Source: Diorhabda sublineata | Taxonomy: Eukaryota; Arthropoda; Insecta; Coleoptera; Chrysomelidae | Direction of reading: 5' to 3' | NCBI RefSeq assembly: GCF_026230105.1 | Contig: NC_079478.1 | Span: 25,249,653 to 25,313,652 of the forward strand | Length of the DNA: 64,000 bases | Position numbers and translations under genes: made by a program | Notes under the pieces: generated by a model | The model's input: the letters and a program-made list of their open reading frames with translations, nothing else | What the model was told of the DNA's origin: nothing | Databases searched by the model: none | Shown here: in pieces, positions 23,866-35,967 of the stretch | How positions within the stretch are numbered: the stretch's first letter is position 1 | Layout of the letters: each line of letters starts with the position of its first letter

Positions 23866-26800
23866 TATATATCCTCTCTATACATACCCCCAGACCAAAA
23901 TATCGATACGTCAGAACTTGAACAAGTTCTAAAAACTATTCCAAGTCCTCGATTGATTTTAGGTGATTTTAACGCTCACAATACACTATGGGGATCAAAC
24001 TATATCACAGCCCGAGGCAAAACAATTGACAACATGATAAATTCCCTAAATCTTAACATCTTAAATGACGGAAGACCAACAAGAATTGACATACACACAG
24101 GAACATGCTCAGCCATTGATATCACCCTGTGTGAACCAGTCCTGACTCCCACATTAACTTGGGATGTAATACCATATTTATTTGAAAGCGATCATTATCC
24201 TATAAAGATTTCATATACATCAAAACTCTCTGAGAATAATAGCTTACCAAAACCAAAATGGAATCTAAAAAATGCTAATTGGGAAAAATTTAGCGAAACA
24301 GTTGAAACGAAGATTAACGTTACAAAAGACCGGCCAATTTTAAATCTCGTAGAAACCTTCACATCTATAATCGTAGATGCTGCCAAAACACACATAGGAT
24401 ATACTAAAATATTATTAAACCATAAACCACTACCTTGGTGGAACAAAGACTGTCAAAACGCAATCAGAATTTATAAGTCCTCTTTTAACAAGTTTAAACG
24501 GAAGAATACTGTAGAAAATTTAATTGAATATAAAAAACAAAGAGCCCGAGTGAGATATATTATGAAGAAGAGTAGACAGGAGTCATGGATTAAATTCCTA
24601 TCTCCAATAACATCCTCAACTCCACCATCCTTAGTTTGGCAAAATATTCGGAAGATGTCTGGAATAAAACAATCCCCAAGAATTCCATTTTTAGTTAAAA
24701 ATAACACTCTGATCACAAATTCAAGTGAAATAGCGGAAGCATTAGCTTCACAATACGAATATAACTCTAATGATTCAAACTATGATTCAAAGTTCATAAA
24801 GAATATAAAAAATATCGAAGAAGAAATTTTGGAAGATTTTAGTGAAGAGCAATCAAATCCTATTAACTGCGCGTTCAGCCAAATACAACTTTATGAAGCT
24901 CTGAAATCACAAAAACATACTGCCCCTGGTCCAGATCAAATACCAGTAGTATTCCTACAAAAACTTTCAGATAGCACCAAAACTGCCTATTAAAACTGTA
25001 TAACTACATTTGGACTAATAAAGTCTTTCCTTCAAGCTGGCGCGAAGCTGTGATAATCCCACTTTTGAAACCTGCCACCAGAACAAAGCGGATTTCGCCA
25101 AAATAGGTGCACAGCTGATAACCTGATAGACCTAGAATCCGAAATAAGCAAAGGTTTTGCCAATAAACAAGAATGCATAGCCGTGTATATGGATATCACC
25201 AAGGCATATGGCATGGTTTGGAAACACAATATAACCTCAAAACTACAAAAGTGGGGTCTAAGGGGGAACATTCTACACTTCATAAAAAATTTCCTGACAG
25301 ACAGATACTTCCAAGTGAGAGTAGACAGAAGCCTATCAGCTAAAAAACTACAGAAGAATGGGATTCCACAAGAGTCTACAATAAGTACCACTCTATTCCT
25401 GATCGCTATCACCGATATTCTTGACAAATGCTCTCCGCTAGTCAAAGGAAGATTATACGCCGATGATTTAGTACTATTTGCAAAAGGGAAAAATATAACC
25501 ACTATCCAAATGCATTTACAAACCGTACTCGATAACCTAAGCAACTGGTCTAACACAAACGGATTGAAATTCTCGGAAACTAAAACAAAATGTATTCTCT
25601 TCTCCAGAAAGTACATACAAGAAAAACCTATATTAATCTTGAATAGTCAAAATCTAGAGTTCGTAGAATATATAAAATTTTTGGGCATAACTTTTGATAA
25701 AAAACTCACCTGTAAACAACATATTGACTACCTAAAGAAAGTCTGTCAAAATGGTCTGAATCTATTGAAAACAATTGCCAGCCATAAATGGAGCGCGGAT
25801 TCCACCTGTCTGATAAATCTATATAAGGCTCTTATAAGATCAAGGCTCGACTATGGCTCCATAGTTTACGCATCATGCGAGAAAACACACCTCAAGCAAC
25901 TTGACGTATTAGAAAACACTGCACTAAGAATCGCCACCGGCGCATTTCGAACAACACCGATAGAGAGTCTCCACTGTCTAACTGGAGAACCACCCCTTCG
26001 ACTGCGAAGAATGCAGCTTAGCATAACCTACGCAACATCAGTATTATCAAATAGAAATAATCCAGTTAATTACAACATCAAAACAGATCGCTTTAAAAAT
26101 TTATTCGGAAACAAATAAACAACGATTCCCTTCTACGAAAGAATTCGCCAATACACAAACATCTTGACAATCGAACTACCAGTTTTCTTTCCAACCAATA
26201 TAAAAACTCCTCCCCCTTGGATAATCCCTATTCCTACCATCAACGTTAATTTGAGTTACTACAAAAAAGAGGAAACAAACCACACCCTGATAGTTCAATC
26301 ATTTCGCGCCCTCGTTGAAGAAAACCTCAAAGAATACCATCTTATGTACACTGACGCATCCAAAGCACCTAATGGCGTAGGAGCAGCAGTTATACTAGCA
26401 AACGAAAATTTTGCATTTAAGCTATCTCCTCACAATAGCGTCCACACTTGCGAACTTTATGCCATATTTCAGGCATTAACAATCGCCAGTAGAGATGAAT
26501 ATGAAAAAATTGCAGTAATTACTGATTCTATGAGCTCCATCAACACCATTAAACAACTCTTTCCCAAACACCCACTAGGTTCCCTCATTAAAACCCAACT
26601 ATACCTTCTCCACCAATCCAAAGCGTGCGTCCAAATTATCTGGGTCCCATCGCACACCTATATCCCAGGAAACGAAAAAGCGAATCAATACGCCAGAGAA
26701 GCAGCAGATAACAACAAAGCAACAATTGTGCGCGAAGTGATGGTCAGTGATTTCAAAGCGGTAATAAAAGCGAAAGCTCAGTGTAAGTGGCAAAGTGAGT

Positions 26801-27196
26801 GGAACAGGTCGCAGTCAATATTGAAAACCATCAAACCATACGTTAAACCATAGAAAGGTAGCCCAAAAAGTCGCGCAGATCAAATAAAAATCGATCGCTT
26901 AAGGCTGGGTCACACTAAAGGAACACACTCCCATCTATTTAATAGAGAAAACCCACCGATATGTGAAACTTGTAACGAGAACCTTAATGTTGAACATTTA
27001 TTGTTAAACTGTCGAAAGTACAGAAATGAAAGAATACTTAACAATTTTCCAGACAATATAACCACCTTACTCAATGAAAATTGTAATAATGCAAACATAA
27101 TTAAGTATTTGAAAGACACCAAATTATATCACAAACTATAATTGACATGTCGCTAATAACCTTTGTAGTTGATGCGACAATAAATTTAAAAAAAAA

Positions 27197-29539
27197 TATC
27201 TAGATACTAATCAGCTTTTCAATGTAATATTTATTTGAAAAGAATGAATACTATGTGAATAGAATAGAATTATAAAAGAAAGTTGTGCATCACTTGTAGA
27301 AGGGAACCATAATTATAAGTGCTCAATATGTCAGTTGAATAAATTACATTAGACTATAACAAAAAAGATTCAGAATAAAGGTTCATTATAAATCACACAG
27401 AGAGAAGAAATGAGGCGATTGCCACAGCTCTAAGATTTTATATTCAAGAAAATTCGACTCATAATAACTAGGACAAAATGTTGCATTAGTAATAAGAATT
27501 GCGAAACATAACATTGCATATCACTCCACATATTTCCCAATTTTTGCTCGAAACGGCCGGTTAAATGGAGATTTTAATTGTACAGTTCCTGAAAATATGA
27601 ATATTATGAGTAACACTGCTGATGATGATAATAATTAACAATTATTTGCAAGGTCTTCCGAAACATCAGTGTAGAAGTTTGGGAAAGATTGAAAACTGCA
27701 TATGAAAATATTGCGAAATATTTGAATTTACATGAGTGAGTTTTTTAATTTCTTTTGATGTCAGGTTTTGCGTAAAAATTATTATCTTTTATCCAAATTT
27801 CATAATTTTGCAGCTGTATTTGCCCTTAAATAAATCGCTTGTATAAAAAAGTTATTTCTACTGTACGATTTAAAAATATATCTAGTAATGACCTAGGTAA
27901 CTGGCATGATTTAGATTTGGAAAATCATTTTTTTATCAAATTAAATTAAAATCTTCCTAATCAAAATCAACGCTCTGCTATTTACACACTTACCTGGCAA
28001 TGCTACTTGAGATTGAGACAAATAAAATATTCATGAGTGGATATGACAATATTAATTTTCAGAATATTTTCAATTGGAAACAATACACTTTTGAATGCGT
28101 CTGGAACAATTATGGCAGCGTTTTTTCAATTTTTTTTAGCTAAGCTAGCATTGTCGTGGTGATACGTCTTTTGCAATTTGCATACAGTGTATTGTTGTTA
28201 AGTTTTGGATTTATATGAATTAATTCTTGATTCGTCGCCTGTCATTCTCTTATATAAGTTTTTCAGCATTCTTTGCACCAATCGACACGAGTTTTTTAAG
28301 CGCTTGCCCAATTACGCCGTATCCAATGCAAACAAATCACTTTGACAGTCAAATTTCGATGAAATATTGAATGTATGCAAATGTAACTGATGTCCAAGTA
28401 TGTTTCAATGTCGCTGTATGTCACTTGACAATCTTGCAATAACAGTGCCACTGCCACCACAGCCTATTTTGAAAGATCTTCACTGAATTTATTCTGTAGC
28501 GACGACCTAGATTAAATTAGAAAAACCAGAAAAACAACGTGACTCAAGATGGTGTTTTATCACCAAAAATCGAAGCAAGCAATAATCATATCAAAAAGTG
28601 ATACTGTGGTAATTCAATAATTTTCCGTTTTTCTTTTGGATTTTCTAATATTTATTCTTACCGTGGTTATTTTCATCATCCTTTTTCATTCTATCTTAGC
28701 ATGAGCATTCCGATTGTTTCATAATCAACAACAATAGGACTCGGAAACTATGATCGATCATAATCCTTTATACACTTGTAGACCGGTAGGTAATTGCGAT
28801 CAGCTGATTTTTCCGTTTATATATGGTTTTTTGGTCTTTGAATTTATTCATTCCTTTTGAATACCTGTCTACTTTTCTCATAAAATTCTCATTAGTAGCC
28901 TCAGTGATAGGCTACTGAGGTTTGCGACTTTTATACTTTTCGGCATTTCAGCATAAACATAGCTAATTAGTATTGGACATCAAAGCAAAATTCGTGTGAG
29001 AGTGTAAATCGTTTTATGACCTAATATTCTTCGATGTTCTCTGAATAACTATCATATTAGAGGTAAAGAATTTCAACGCTTCCATTAAATATCAATGGAA
29101 TATGGTTGCCCAACAATTTGTCTTACTTGAAATTAATAAAATCTTTGCAGTACTTTATTACTTCTCTTTTTTCTTATATTAAACGAATCTCATTAACTAA
29201 CAATAAAATCGATCATCATATTGTTTGATATCCATTTTCATCACCAGTGTCATTTTTATGAGCTATGTACTGGTAGAATGAAACTTGAACAATGGGTTAT
29301 AATAATTGCTGGATGAAAATCTGAACTGTCTTATTGAATTGATCACGAGTTACTACCATATATTAATTTGCCAAGTTTTATTATTGATTCCAGTAACTTC
29401 ATACAATATATTGGTTGAATACTTGCCAAAAAAGTGATTGAATTTTTTAGAATACAGAAATATTGGCGATAATTGTAGTACTTTGGAAAACAGTTTTGTT
29501 ATTATAAATATATTTTTAATGATTAAGTATTTGTTTTAG
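27197..29539. other. Intergenic or intronic DNA upstream of the SIAH-like exon
   Basis: No repeat or exon was recognised. At least part is probably intron, because the reading frame of the following exon is closed by an in-frame TAG that overlaps the splice acceptor. The upstream exon(s) were not identified. Confidence 0.4.
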
Positions 29540-30427
29540 GATGATAATGATATCCTGACCACTGAGGAAATAATAAGAAGATTTCAATGCGTAAAATGTA
29601 CACGTTTCATGCAGCCAAAAATAATGCAGTGCACTGCTGGTCACAACTATTGCAAACTCTGTTTCGAGGATATGGTGGGTTGTTCGGCATGCAAAGCTGA
29701 TGTGCCATTCGTTAGGAATGTTGTATTGGAGGAGCTATTCTTCAAAGTGAAGCTTCCTTGTAGAAATACATACTTTGGGTGTGATTTCAGAGCAAAACCT
29801 AGAGAAATGAACGATCACGATCCAATATGTTTTTTTCAACTCCGACTTTGTCCATTTAATTTCTTTTGTGAGTGGATAGGACAATTTTGGGAGATTAGGG
29901 AGCACTGCAAAGATGAACATATTTCCTATATATGTACGAATCCAGTTACACTCAAAGGTTTCCGAGGATTCAAATATAACCGTTGCGGCTTACACATATT
30001 TGTTGTATTTGCTCACAAAGCTATATTTAGTGTCACTATTAATATGAATCTCAAAGCAGAATCTTTAGAATGTGCTACATATTGCATAGGACAAGAAGAC
30101 CAGAGAAAAAATTTTTGCTGGGAGATTCATTTTCTGAAAAAGTACGAGAAAGGTATTGATGAAGACATGGTAATTGGATATGTGTGTAAATCCAACTGCA
30201 TTTATTCAGAAAATAATATTAACCTACAAGTTGATTCTCAGCTTTCAGTAGCTCCATTCCACATTGTGGATGATCTTTGTAATAGTGAAGGTAGCTTGTA
30301 TTTTCTGATAAATATCATTAATAGGGATAAATCATATAATTCCGAGCAATCAACACATTCTTCAGAGGCTAAACGTTGGCGATTCAAATGTCTTGAGAAT
30401 TTTTTCTCAAATATTTTCTTCAAATAA
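29540..30427 (+). CDS. SINA/SIAH-like E3 ubiquitin ligase, terminal exon (partial)
   Basis: Likely E3 ubiquitin ligase: the RING recruits E2, and the zinc-finger plus C-terminal substrate-binding domain selects targets. The exon begins after a pyrimidine-containing acceptor (TTGTTTTAG, 29531-29539) in phase 0 and encodes 295 residues to TAA. A RING spans exon residues 17-51 with ligands C17, C20, C31, H35, C38, C41, C48 and C51. Starting at the first internal ATG (29609) would lose C17 and C20, so the spliced model is preferred. A SIAH-type double zinc finger follows: C74, C81, H93, C97, C104, C110, H122, H127. The remaining ~165 residues fit the length of a SINA substrate-binding domain but are diverged. 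The frame is intact. It resembles the lineage-expanded SIAH-like genes of insects rather than canonical sina. The first exon is not found. Confidence 0.8.
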   Translation, partial: DDNDILTTEEIIRRFQCVKCTRFMQPKIMQCTAGHNYCKLCFEDMVGCSACKADVPFVRNVVLEELFFKVKLPCRNTYFGCDFRAKPREMNDHDPICFFQLRLCPFNFFCEWIGQFWEIREHCKDEHISYICTNPVTLKGFRGFKYNRCGLHIFVVFAHKAIFSVTINMNLKAESLECATYCIGQEDQRKNFCWEIHFLKKYEKGIDEDMVIGYVCKSNCIYSENNINLQVDSQLSVAPFHIVDDLCNSEGSLYFLINIINRDKSYNSEQSTHSSEAKRWRFKCLENFFSNIFFK

Positions 30428-30450
30428 GTTGATTTCTTAATGTTAGGCAA

Positions 30451-30522
30451 AATAAAAATCATGCCTAAAATTGCTGTATTATGTGGAATTTCTAAGAATT
30501 GATCCGCTCAAAGATAAATAAA
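30451..30522 (+). other. Polyadenylation signals of the SIAH-like gene
   Basis: AATAAA at 30451-30456, 24 bp after the stop codon, and a second AATAAA at 30517-30522. Confidence 0.55.
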
Positions 30523-30524
30523 GA

Positions 30525-30996
30525 TTACTAATGTCTCAAATAAGATTAATTTTACTTTAAAGAAGAAAATTCCTTGGCAAAATATTGTCCAATCACAAAA
30601 CGAACTTATATTTAGCAATGAATTTTTGGAGATAAACTTGGTATTGCTGGTCTTGGGTTACATAAACTTGATTCAAAATTATATTTCCAACTTTTGTTGA
30701 CAATAATCATTTTCTGTAAATTGATGTGATCAATAAGAGAGGAAGTCATAGTCCTCATATATGTGTTAATCATTATGTTCAAACAAAAATAAGATTTTGT
30801 AATGAAAGACTAAGATTTGAAGTTATTTTTCTATTTCTTTACTCTGGTACTTGAATGTTTTGGTGAAATTCATAATATAGAGTGCTACCATCTTTATAGA
30901 TACAATTTAATTACTACAGCCATCTCACGTCGTTTGTAACTTTATAGTCGTGTTTATTTATTTATCTACTCTAATATGCAGAGTCAGATTTATGTA
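30525..30996. other. Intergenic DNA
   Basis: No gene or repeat recognised between the SIAH-like gene and the next transposon. Confidence 0.4.
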
Positions 30997-31977
30997 TGGA
31001 ACGCCTCAATTCTTTGGGAAACGGTTCGTATGATTTTCATAAATTTTTGTAAAGGTCTTGTAATATGGCCGGTATCACGGTGGTAATGACATTCTTGTCA
31101 GATCTTTCCTTTTTTCGGAAAAATAATGAACTTCGTTATTTCAAATAGATCACCCCATATATTTTGTGTTCTTAGAAATTCTTAGGAAATAGTTTTTATC
31201 CACCAATAAATATAGTAAATTTGGATGGCTTTGATGATGGTTTTGATTCTAACATTTTTCCATCATAAGGTCTGCAAACTCTTCACGTCTATCACAATAG
31301 TCATTTTACAACTCTTCAACCAATGTTACGTTGTATGAATGGAATTTATTATCACGTAAAATTTTCATTACGGATGTTTGCAAAATATTAAGTTCCTTAT
31401 ATATTTTTCTAGTACTCAAGTGTGAATCGTCTTCAACAGGACACAAACATCCAAAGATTTGTTTTCAGTTGATGCAAATTTTCTGCGCCGTGATTTGGAT
31501 GAAATAAACATCTTCACTAATTTACTGACTGTAGATCTTGTTATATGATTTCGGTTAGGATATAAATTATTAAACATATACGTTTCTTGTTAACTTCTAC
31601 GCTTATCACCATATCCTAGTATCATTAAAATATCAATTCGTTCTTTCTCAGATAAACAATTCATTGTGGCTTTAAATAAAATTCAACAGTAATAATATAT
31701 TGAAACCTCAAATTTGTTATTGTAACAGCCATAGCCAACTAAATGGATTATTTCAACCCCGAAATTATGGCATTTAGGTATAGGGAACATTAGATGAAAT
31801 ATAGTATTTCTTGGTTTCAAATAACAAATTTCATTATTTTTGCGAAAAAAGGAAAGATCTAACAATAATGTGGATACCACCATAATACCGGCCGTATTAC
31901 AAGACCCTTGTACACAAAAATTTATTAAAATCGTACAAGCCGTTTCCACTCTGTACGTTATATAGTTGATTGTTCCA
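30997..31977 (-). mobile_element. Internally deleted DNA transposon with ~170-bp inverted repeats
   Basis: The ends TGGAAC (30997) and GTTCCA (31977) bound inverted repeats of roughly 170 bp (about 30997-31165 and 31815-31977). Shared blocks are GGAAACGG, ATAAATTTTTGT, GTCTTGTAATA.GGCCGGTAT and AGATCTTTCCTTTTTTCG. They enclose the N-terminal part of a transposase on the minus strand. The catalytic half is gone, so the copy is non-autonomous. It is related to, but clearly distinct from, the 1,996-bp family. Confidence 0.75.
31235..31664 (-). pseudogene. N-terminal fragment of a DDD transposase (HTH part)
   Basis: From ATG at 31664 on the minus strand it reads MNCLSEKERIDILMILGYGD, then after a stop MFNNLYPNRNHITRSTVSKL. 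Later, in another frame, it gives STRKIYKELNILQTSVMKIL. This is the helix-turn-helix DNA-binding half typical of insect long-spacing Tc1/mariner transposases. It ends before any catalytic aspartate. Stops and frameshifts show it is dead. Confidence 0.7.
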
Positions 31978-31979
31978 GT

Positions 31980-33284
31980 GTATTTGTACAACAGATATAG
32001 ATTATTGATTTTTTCTCAAATTGTAGTGTTATATACTATCATTATTTTAAAAGTGGAAATTATTTTTTCATATTTTTAGGAATAGTTTTCATGAAACTGT
32101 TAATAAATCATGATATGAAGATACTCCTCATACTCCTACAGTAGACAAAATCACTTTTTTTCGTTAATTATTTTTAGTTAAATATTAGTTACATATAAAG
32201 TATGGTTATTTTTGCAGTTTTTCAAAAACAAAAACTAATTTGAAGCTCAGTAATGTACCATAACTAGTATGTGGATTTTGTACCGCTTCAATCCCTAAAA
32301 AAACGCTTGGTTCTGATTATTGTGTGACTTATTCAATCACGGAGAATTGGAGACGCTTGATAAATAAGATCTAGCACGATTCGTTCTACCAGTTCTGTTT
32401 TTCTATTGGAAATATAACGTTTCCTTCTAAAAAAACCAGCAATTGAGGCAAATTTAAACGACTTGGATAAAGAAAATAATTTATCTGAAGCAACTGTACA
32501 CAATCTTTGATTGCTATGAAAATGGAATTCGATATCTCTGGATTATTGGCCCTGTCAGTTATGATGTGAAGGATGAAGTGATATTGATATTGATAAAAAG
32601 AAAACTAGATTCAATATTTCGTAATTCGAGGTATTATCACAAAAAATGATTGAAAATGAATAGTGATACTTAAACAAATCGGTGAAAGAACTGGTAACCA
32701 ATCATCTAAAAATGGAAGACTATTAACCAAGATATATTCAATAAAAATCTTCGTGAGAGTATCTATATGGAGTTATTACTTAAGCTGATCAAAAACGACT
32801 CTCATTCAAGGAAATCACAAACCACAACAGGGCTCGTTATTGATAGTATATGGGTTCAATTATTGATCGAGGGATACCTAATATTCAATACCAACCAAGG
32901 TTTTGGGATGGACAGAAAAATAGTTGGACAATATAATTACTATTCCTTATGGCAAAGAAAACTGAGAAGTCTATTTTTCATTTTACTGTGAATTTAGTAC
33001 GTATTGTTCTTCGTTTTTATAAATTGAGATTCACACTCTCCACACATCTAAAAACAGACCAGTAGTATCAATATTAAATGTGGAAAAGCAATAGTTGAAA
33101 TTATAAGAAAAATTTTTTGTAAAAATCATCATCATCATCATCACCTAGAATTAAGGCGGAGAACTGTCAAGTTTTTTGTGGACGGTAGTTTTATGTAGAG
33201 TGGAAGCATAAACCACTTGAAATTGTCAAAAATTAACGGTATTGAACCATCGAAAATATAGATATAATGAAGAAATTATCACTT
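31980..33284. other. Intergenic DNA, with a (ATC)n run
   Basis: No gene recognised. A short ATC trinucleotide run lies at 33126-33144. The open frame 32767-32991 has no family motif. Confidence 0.4.
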
Positions 33285-33630
33285 TCCAAATCAAAATATT
33301 CCGAAAACGGTACAAGGTATCGAGTTTTTCCAAGAGTTCCTTTTTGGTGTAAAATTAAATGATGTTTAAATTCCTTTTAAATTTCAGTCAATAAATCTAA
33401 TATTGAAAAATATTACTTGGTACGAACCGTGAACTAGCGCCCTATACGAGAGTCAGACATAAAAATACATTCGTTGGATGTATCAGTTTCCAAAACATAT
33501 TCTTATAGATTTTCAATACAACGTTGCTAATGGTTGCGTTACCAAAATTTTCTCCTGAGCAAACCCCAAATATTTTTCATTTTTCTATCTGTCCTTGACA
33601 TGGAATCACTTTATTTGAAACACTCTGTAT
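33285..33630 (+). repeat. Dispersed repeat, copy 2
   Basis: Best-preserved forward copy of the repeat also at 12345 and 49388 (inverted). It contains TTTTTGGTGTAAAATTAAAT, TTACTTGGTACGAACCGTG, GATGTATCAG and AAACCCCAAATATTTTTCA, and ends TTTGAAACACTCTGTATA. The terminal motif resembles the TTTGAAACACCCTGTAT ends seen in many insect short elements. No coding potential. Confidence 0.7.
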
Positions 33631-33634
33631 ATTG

Positions 33635-34571
33635 TGAGAAAATTATTATAGATGGTATCAAGTACGATATACCAAAAGGTGATGAGGGATGAGACTCCAA
33701 TGCAAATATTTCTCGTGATCATAACCACAGTACTAAATAATTCAGACTCAATTAGTACAATCAACAAAAATCCGATCCTCACAGTATTAATGAATGATTG
33801 ACATTGACGGATTGAAATCATTATAATTCAAATTTTTAGTAGTGTTTAAGTAAATTCTACACAAGTGATCCCTCAATACGACTTAATCGATATTTGCTTG
33901 CCGAAGAATTTGTTTCCTTTTTCTTAAAGTGCTAGCACAATCGAAGCTGTTAATTAGAATAAGAAATATCAGAATGGGTGAAAAGACATAACTTCACATT
34001 TGAACTTTTCTTAATTGTATTATCAAATAATCATATGCTACTGAGCATGTGATGAAGAATGAATATTAAATATTAGTCAGCTGCATCCTACAAGTTGCAT
34101 TGCAAAGTATTACAAAATTGATCGGAATAACAATAACCATAACTTCTAAAACAAAATAAGAGATCTAATACGTTAAAAAGTGCAAATTGACAAGTAAATT
34201 GCATCAAATTGGACCTTTAAAAGATAAAACTAGACTGAATAGTGCTACCCAACAACGGAAAATGTTATCCAGTATATAACTATTCGTAAACGAGTTGACA
34301 TAGTCAACGAAATATTTTTTAAGAGGACCACAAGATTAGAAATCCTGAAATCTAAAACCGAAATGGTAGCTGGGATAGACACAATCAACAAAAAGGAAAT
34401 TTTTAGAGCATTAAGCAAACACTTTTACAGCTAACTGAGGAGAAGAACAATTTGATAATAGGAAATAACCTATACTATTCGGAAAAAAAATCAAAAACAT
34501 CAAAGAAAATATGAACCCGAACAAAAATTATTTTCAAAGATGTCCGTCTTCCAGTTCTACTAGAAGTCGAC
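33635..34571. other. Intergenic DNA
   Basis: No gene or shared repeat recognised. Confidence 0.4.
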
Positions 34572-34789
34572 TGTAACTTTGTTATTTTAAAAAGAAGACC
34601 CTATATATTGATATGTTTTTGAAATAAACGTAAAAATTTAGTATACTTTTGTCTGAAAATTTTTTCCACAAATGTATACTTTTTGAGTTATTAATTTTTT
34701 TTGTAAAGAATTTGAACGATGCAGACCCTTATAAATAATTTTTGTATTTTATTTTGACCCGTTGATTCAAGCACTAAAAAAAAATATTA

Positions 34790-35009
34790 TGTAAATTTGG
34801 TTTCAATACATGGTAAATATGACAAAGTTGTTACAAGATCATGTGCTTTCTTTACAGTAAGTTATCCAGATAGACCACGATCGAAATCGCACATTGTTAA
34901 AATAATACTTAACAATTTGAAGCTATTCGGTTCATTTCAAGCAAAAGTTAATCGAATTAAACCATTTATGACAATAATAAGATATGCTACAAAACTCAAA
35001 GGAAAATAG
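34790..35009 (+). pseudogene. Inverted partial copy of transposase N-terminus
   Basis: Reads SIHGKYDKVVTRSCAFFTVS and SYPDRPRSKSHIVKIILNNL, matching LLIHGECDKVVTRTYTLSAA and RYPDRPLPNSHIVKRILNNL of the minus-strand copy at 35967. Homology ends at about 34985, then it meets the 3' end of that same copy head-on. The true start codon region lies in the part deleted from this arm. Confidence 0.7.
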
Positions 35010-35039
35010 TCTGATGTTTTAAAGTGAATGTTCAAAATT

Positions 35040-35967
35040 GCTCCCTTGAACTTCAATGCATTTTTCAACCATTCTCAGTACGCCATGTGTCTTCAAATTA
35101 CTCTTCTAAGAATGTATTTATGACGATTGAATTGTGAATAGGAGCACCGTAATGAATAACAAAAAGTTTGTTTAATTCGTCTGGTTGCAAGTGGTCTAAA
35201 TAATTTTGTTCCAAATTCCTAAAATATTCCTAAAAATAAAACAAAAAACATTTAAAAATACATCAACAGTGTTTTTTACATTATTAGTTAAGAATAAATT
35301 AATTGATTGTGTTTCCTAACCATTCAAGTTCTTATCGTAAAAATAGTGTTATTATTTGATTATTTCTAATAGCACAGAAGACATTGAACTGCCACCGATC
35401 TTGAAGAGCACGTTATTTGGTGAAATGAAGATTATCTTGACTCCAATAATGGGAATTGTGTCTATTAAATAATCCATTTTTCGTGAATTTCGATTCGTCG
35501 CACCAAATTATGCTTTTCAAAAAATCTTCGTGACACAAATTGTAAGATAGGGAAGCATTTTATGTTTTATTTGACGATTTGCTTACTCCAGGATATCTTA
35601 CGGCAACACGTATTGATGCTTCTGGATAAGCAGTAAAATAAGCAACAAGATTAATTTCGGCATTACTATTGTTAAAAACTGGTTTAATTCGATAAACTTT
35701 TGATTCAAATGAACCGCATAGCTTCAAATTGTTGAGGATTCTTTTAACAATATGCGAGTTTGGTAGTGGTCTATCCGGATATCTTGCAGCAGATAAAGTA
35801 TAGGTTCTTGTAACAACTTTGTCACATTCACCATGTATTAAAAGCAAATTCACATAATCTTCGTTATTAAATTGAGAACGAGCCATTTTAAGGATTTTCG
35901 AAAGTATCAACAATTGACTAATGACAGTTAAATAAGTGTCATTTATTACAAAGCCTACTAAAAGCAT
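35040..35967 (-). pseudogene. Decayed DUF4817-type DDD transposase
   Basis: A minus-strand frame 35967-35560 holds the N-terminal domain; the likely start is MARSQFNNEDYVNLLLIHG at about 35886. The core continues with NLCHEDFLKSIIWCDESKFT (first catalytic Asp), GLFNRHNSHYWSQDN and RWQFNVFCAI. It ends with a degraded HYGAPIHNS block where QDGAPPH is expected, so the second Asp is lost, and a poor third block near 35060. It is the same general protein type as the 1,996-bp family but a different subfamily. Multiple stops and frameshifts make it inactive. Confidence 0.75.

Larger units (their letters stand above)
21558..27141 (+). pseudogene. LINE ORF2 polyprotein, disrupted (EN-RT-RNase H-CCHC)
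   Basis: Endonuclease, reverse transcriptase and RNase H for target-primed reverse transcription. The endonuclease starts at ATG 21558 (LQWNLRG, then CLQETNF with the catalytic Glu), is split by the transposon at 21870-23865, and resumes with SLYIPP, ILGDFNAHNTLWGS and SDHYPI. RT shows the KHTAPGPDQIP block, then a frameshift near 24990. A deletion at about 25078 joins LLKPATR to EQSGFRQNRCTADNLI, removing the early RT blocks. Next come VYMDITKAYGMVW, IPQESTIS (PQGS in relatives) and LYADDLVLF. A TAA at 26116 and a TAG at 26851 interrupt the RNase H part (YTDASK, CELYAI, ITDS, PGNEKAN) and the tail. The C-terminal C-x2-C-x7-H-x4-C lies at about 26960-27012. It cannot be active. Confidence 0.88.
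19920..27196 (+). mobile_element. I-superfamily non-LTR retrotransposon, interrupted by a DNA transposon
   Basis: A near full-length LINE: A-rich 5' leader, ORF1 (20182-21558), ORF2 (21558-27141), short 3' UTR and an A tail at 27188-27196. The 5' end is not resolved; composition changes at about 19920-19970. A 1,996-bp transposon sits inside the endonuclease domain (21870-23865), so the LINE itself spans about 5.3 kb. ORF2 encodes endonuclease, reverse transcriptase, RNase H and a C-terminal CCHC motif. The RNase H places it with the I superfamily (I, R1, LOA and related clades) rather than Jockey. The clade was not determined. The sense strand is strongly A-rich, unlike flanking DNA. Confidence 0.88.

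Noticed and set aside
25032..25616. 194-residue minus-strand frame
   Set aside because: Antisense of the LINE reverse transcriptase, which shows clear motifs on the plus strand.
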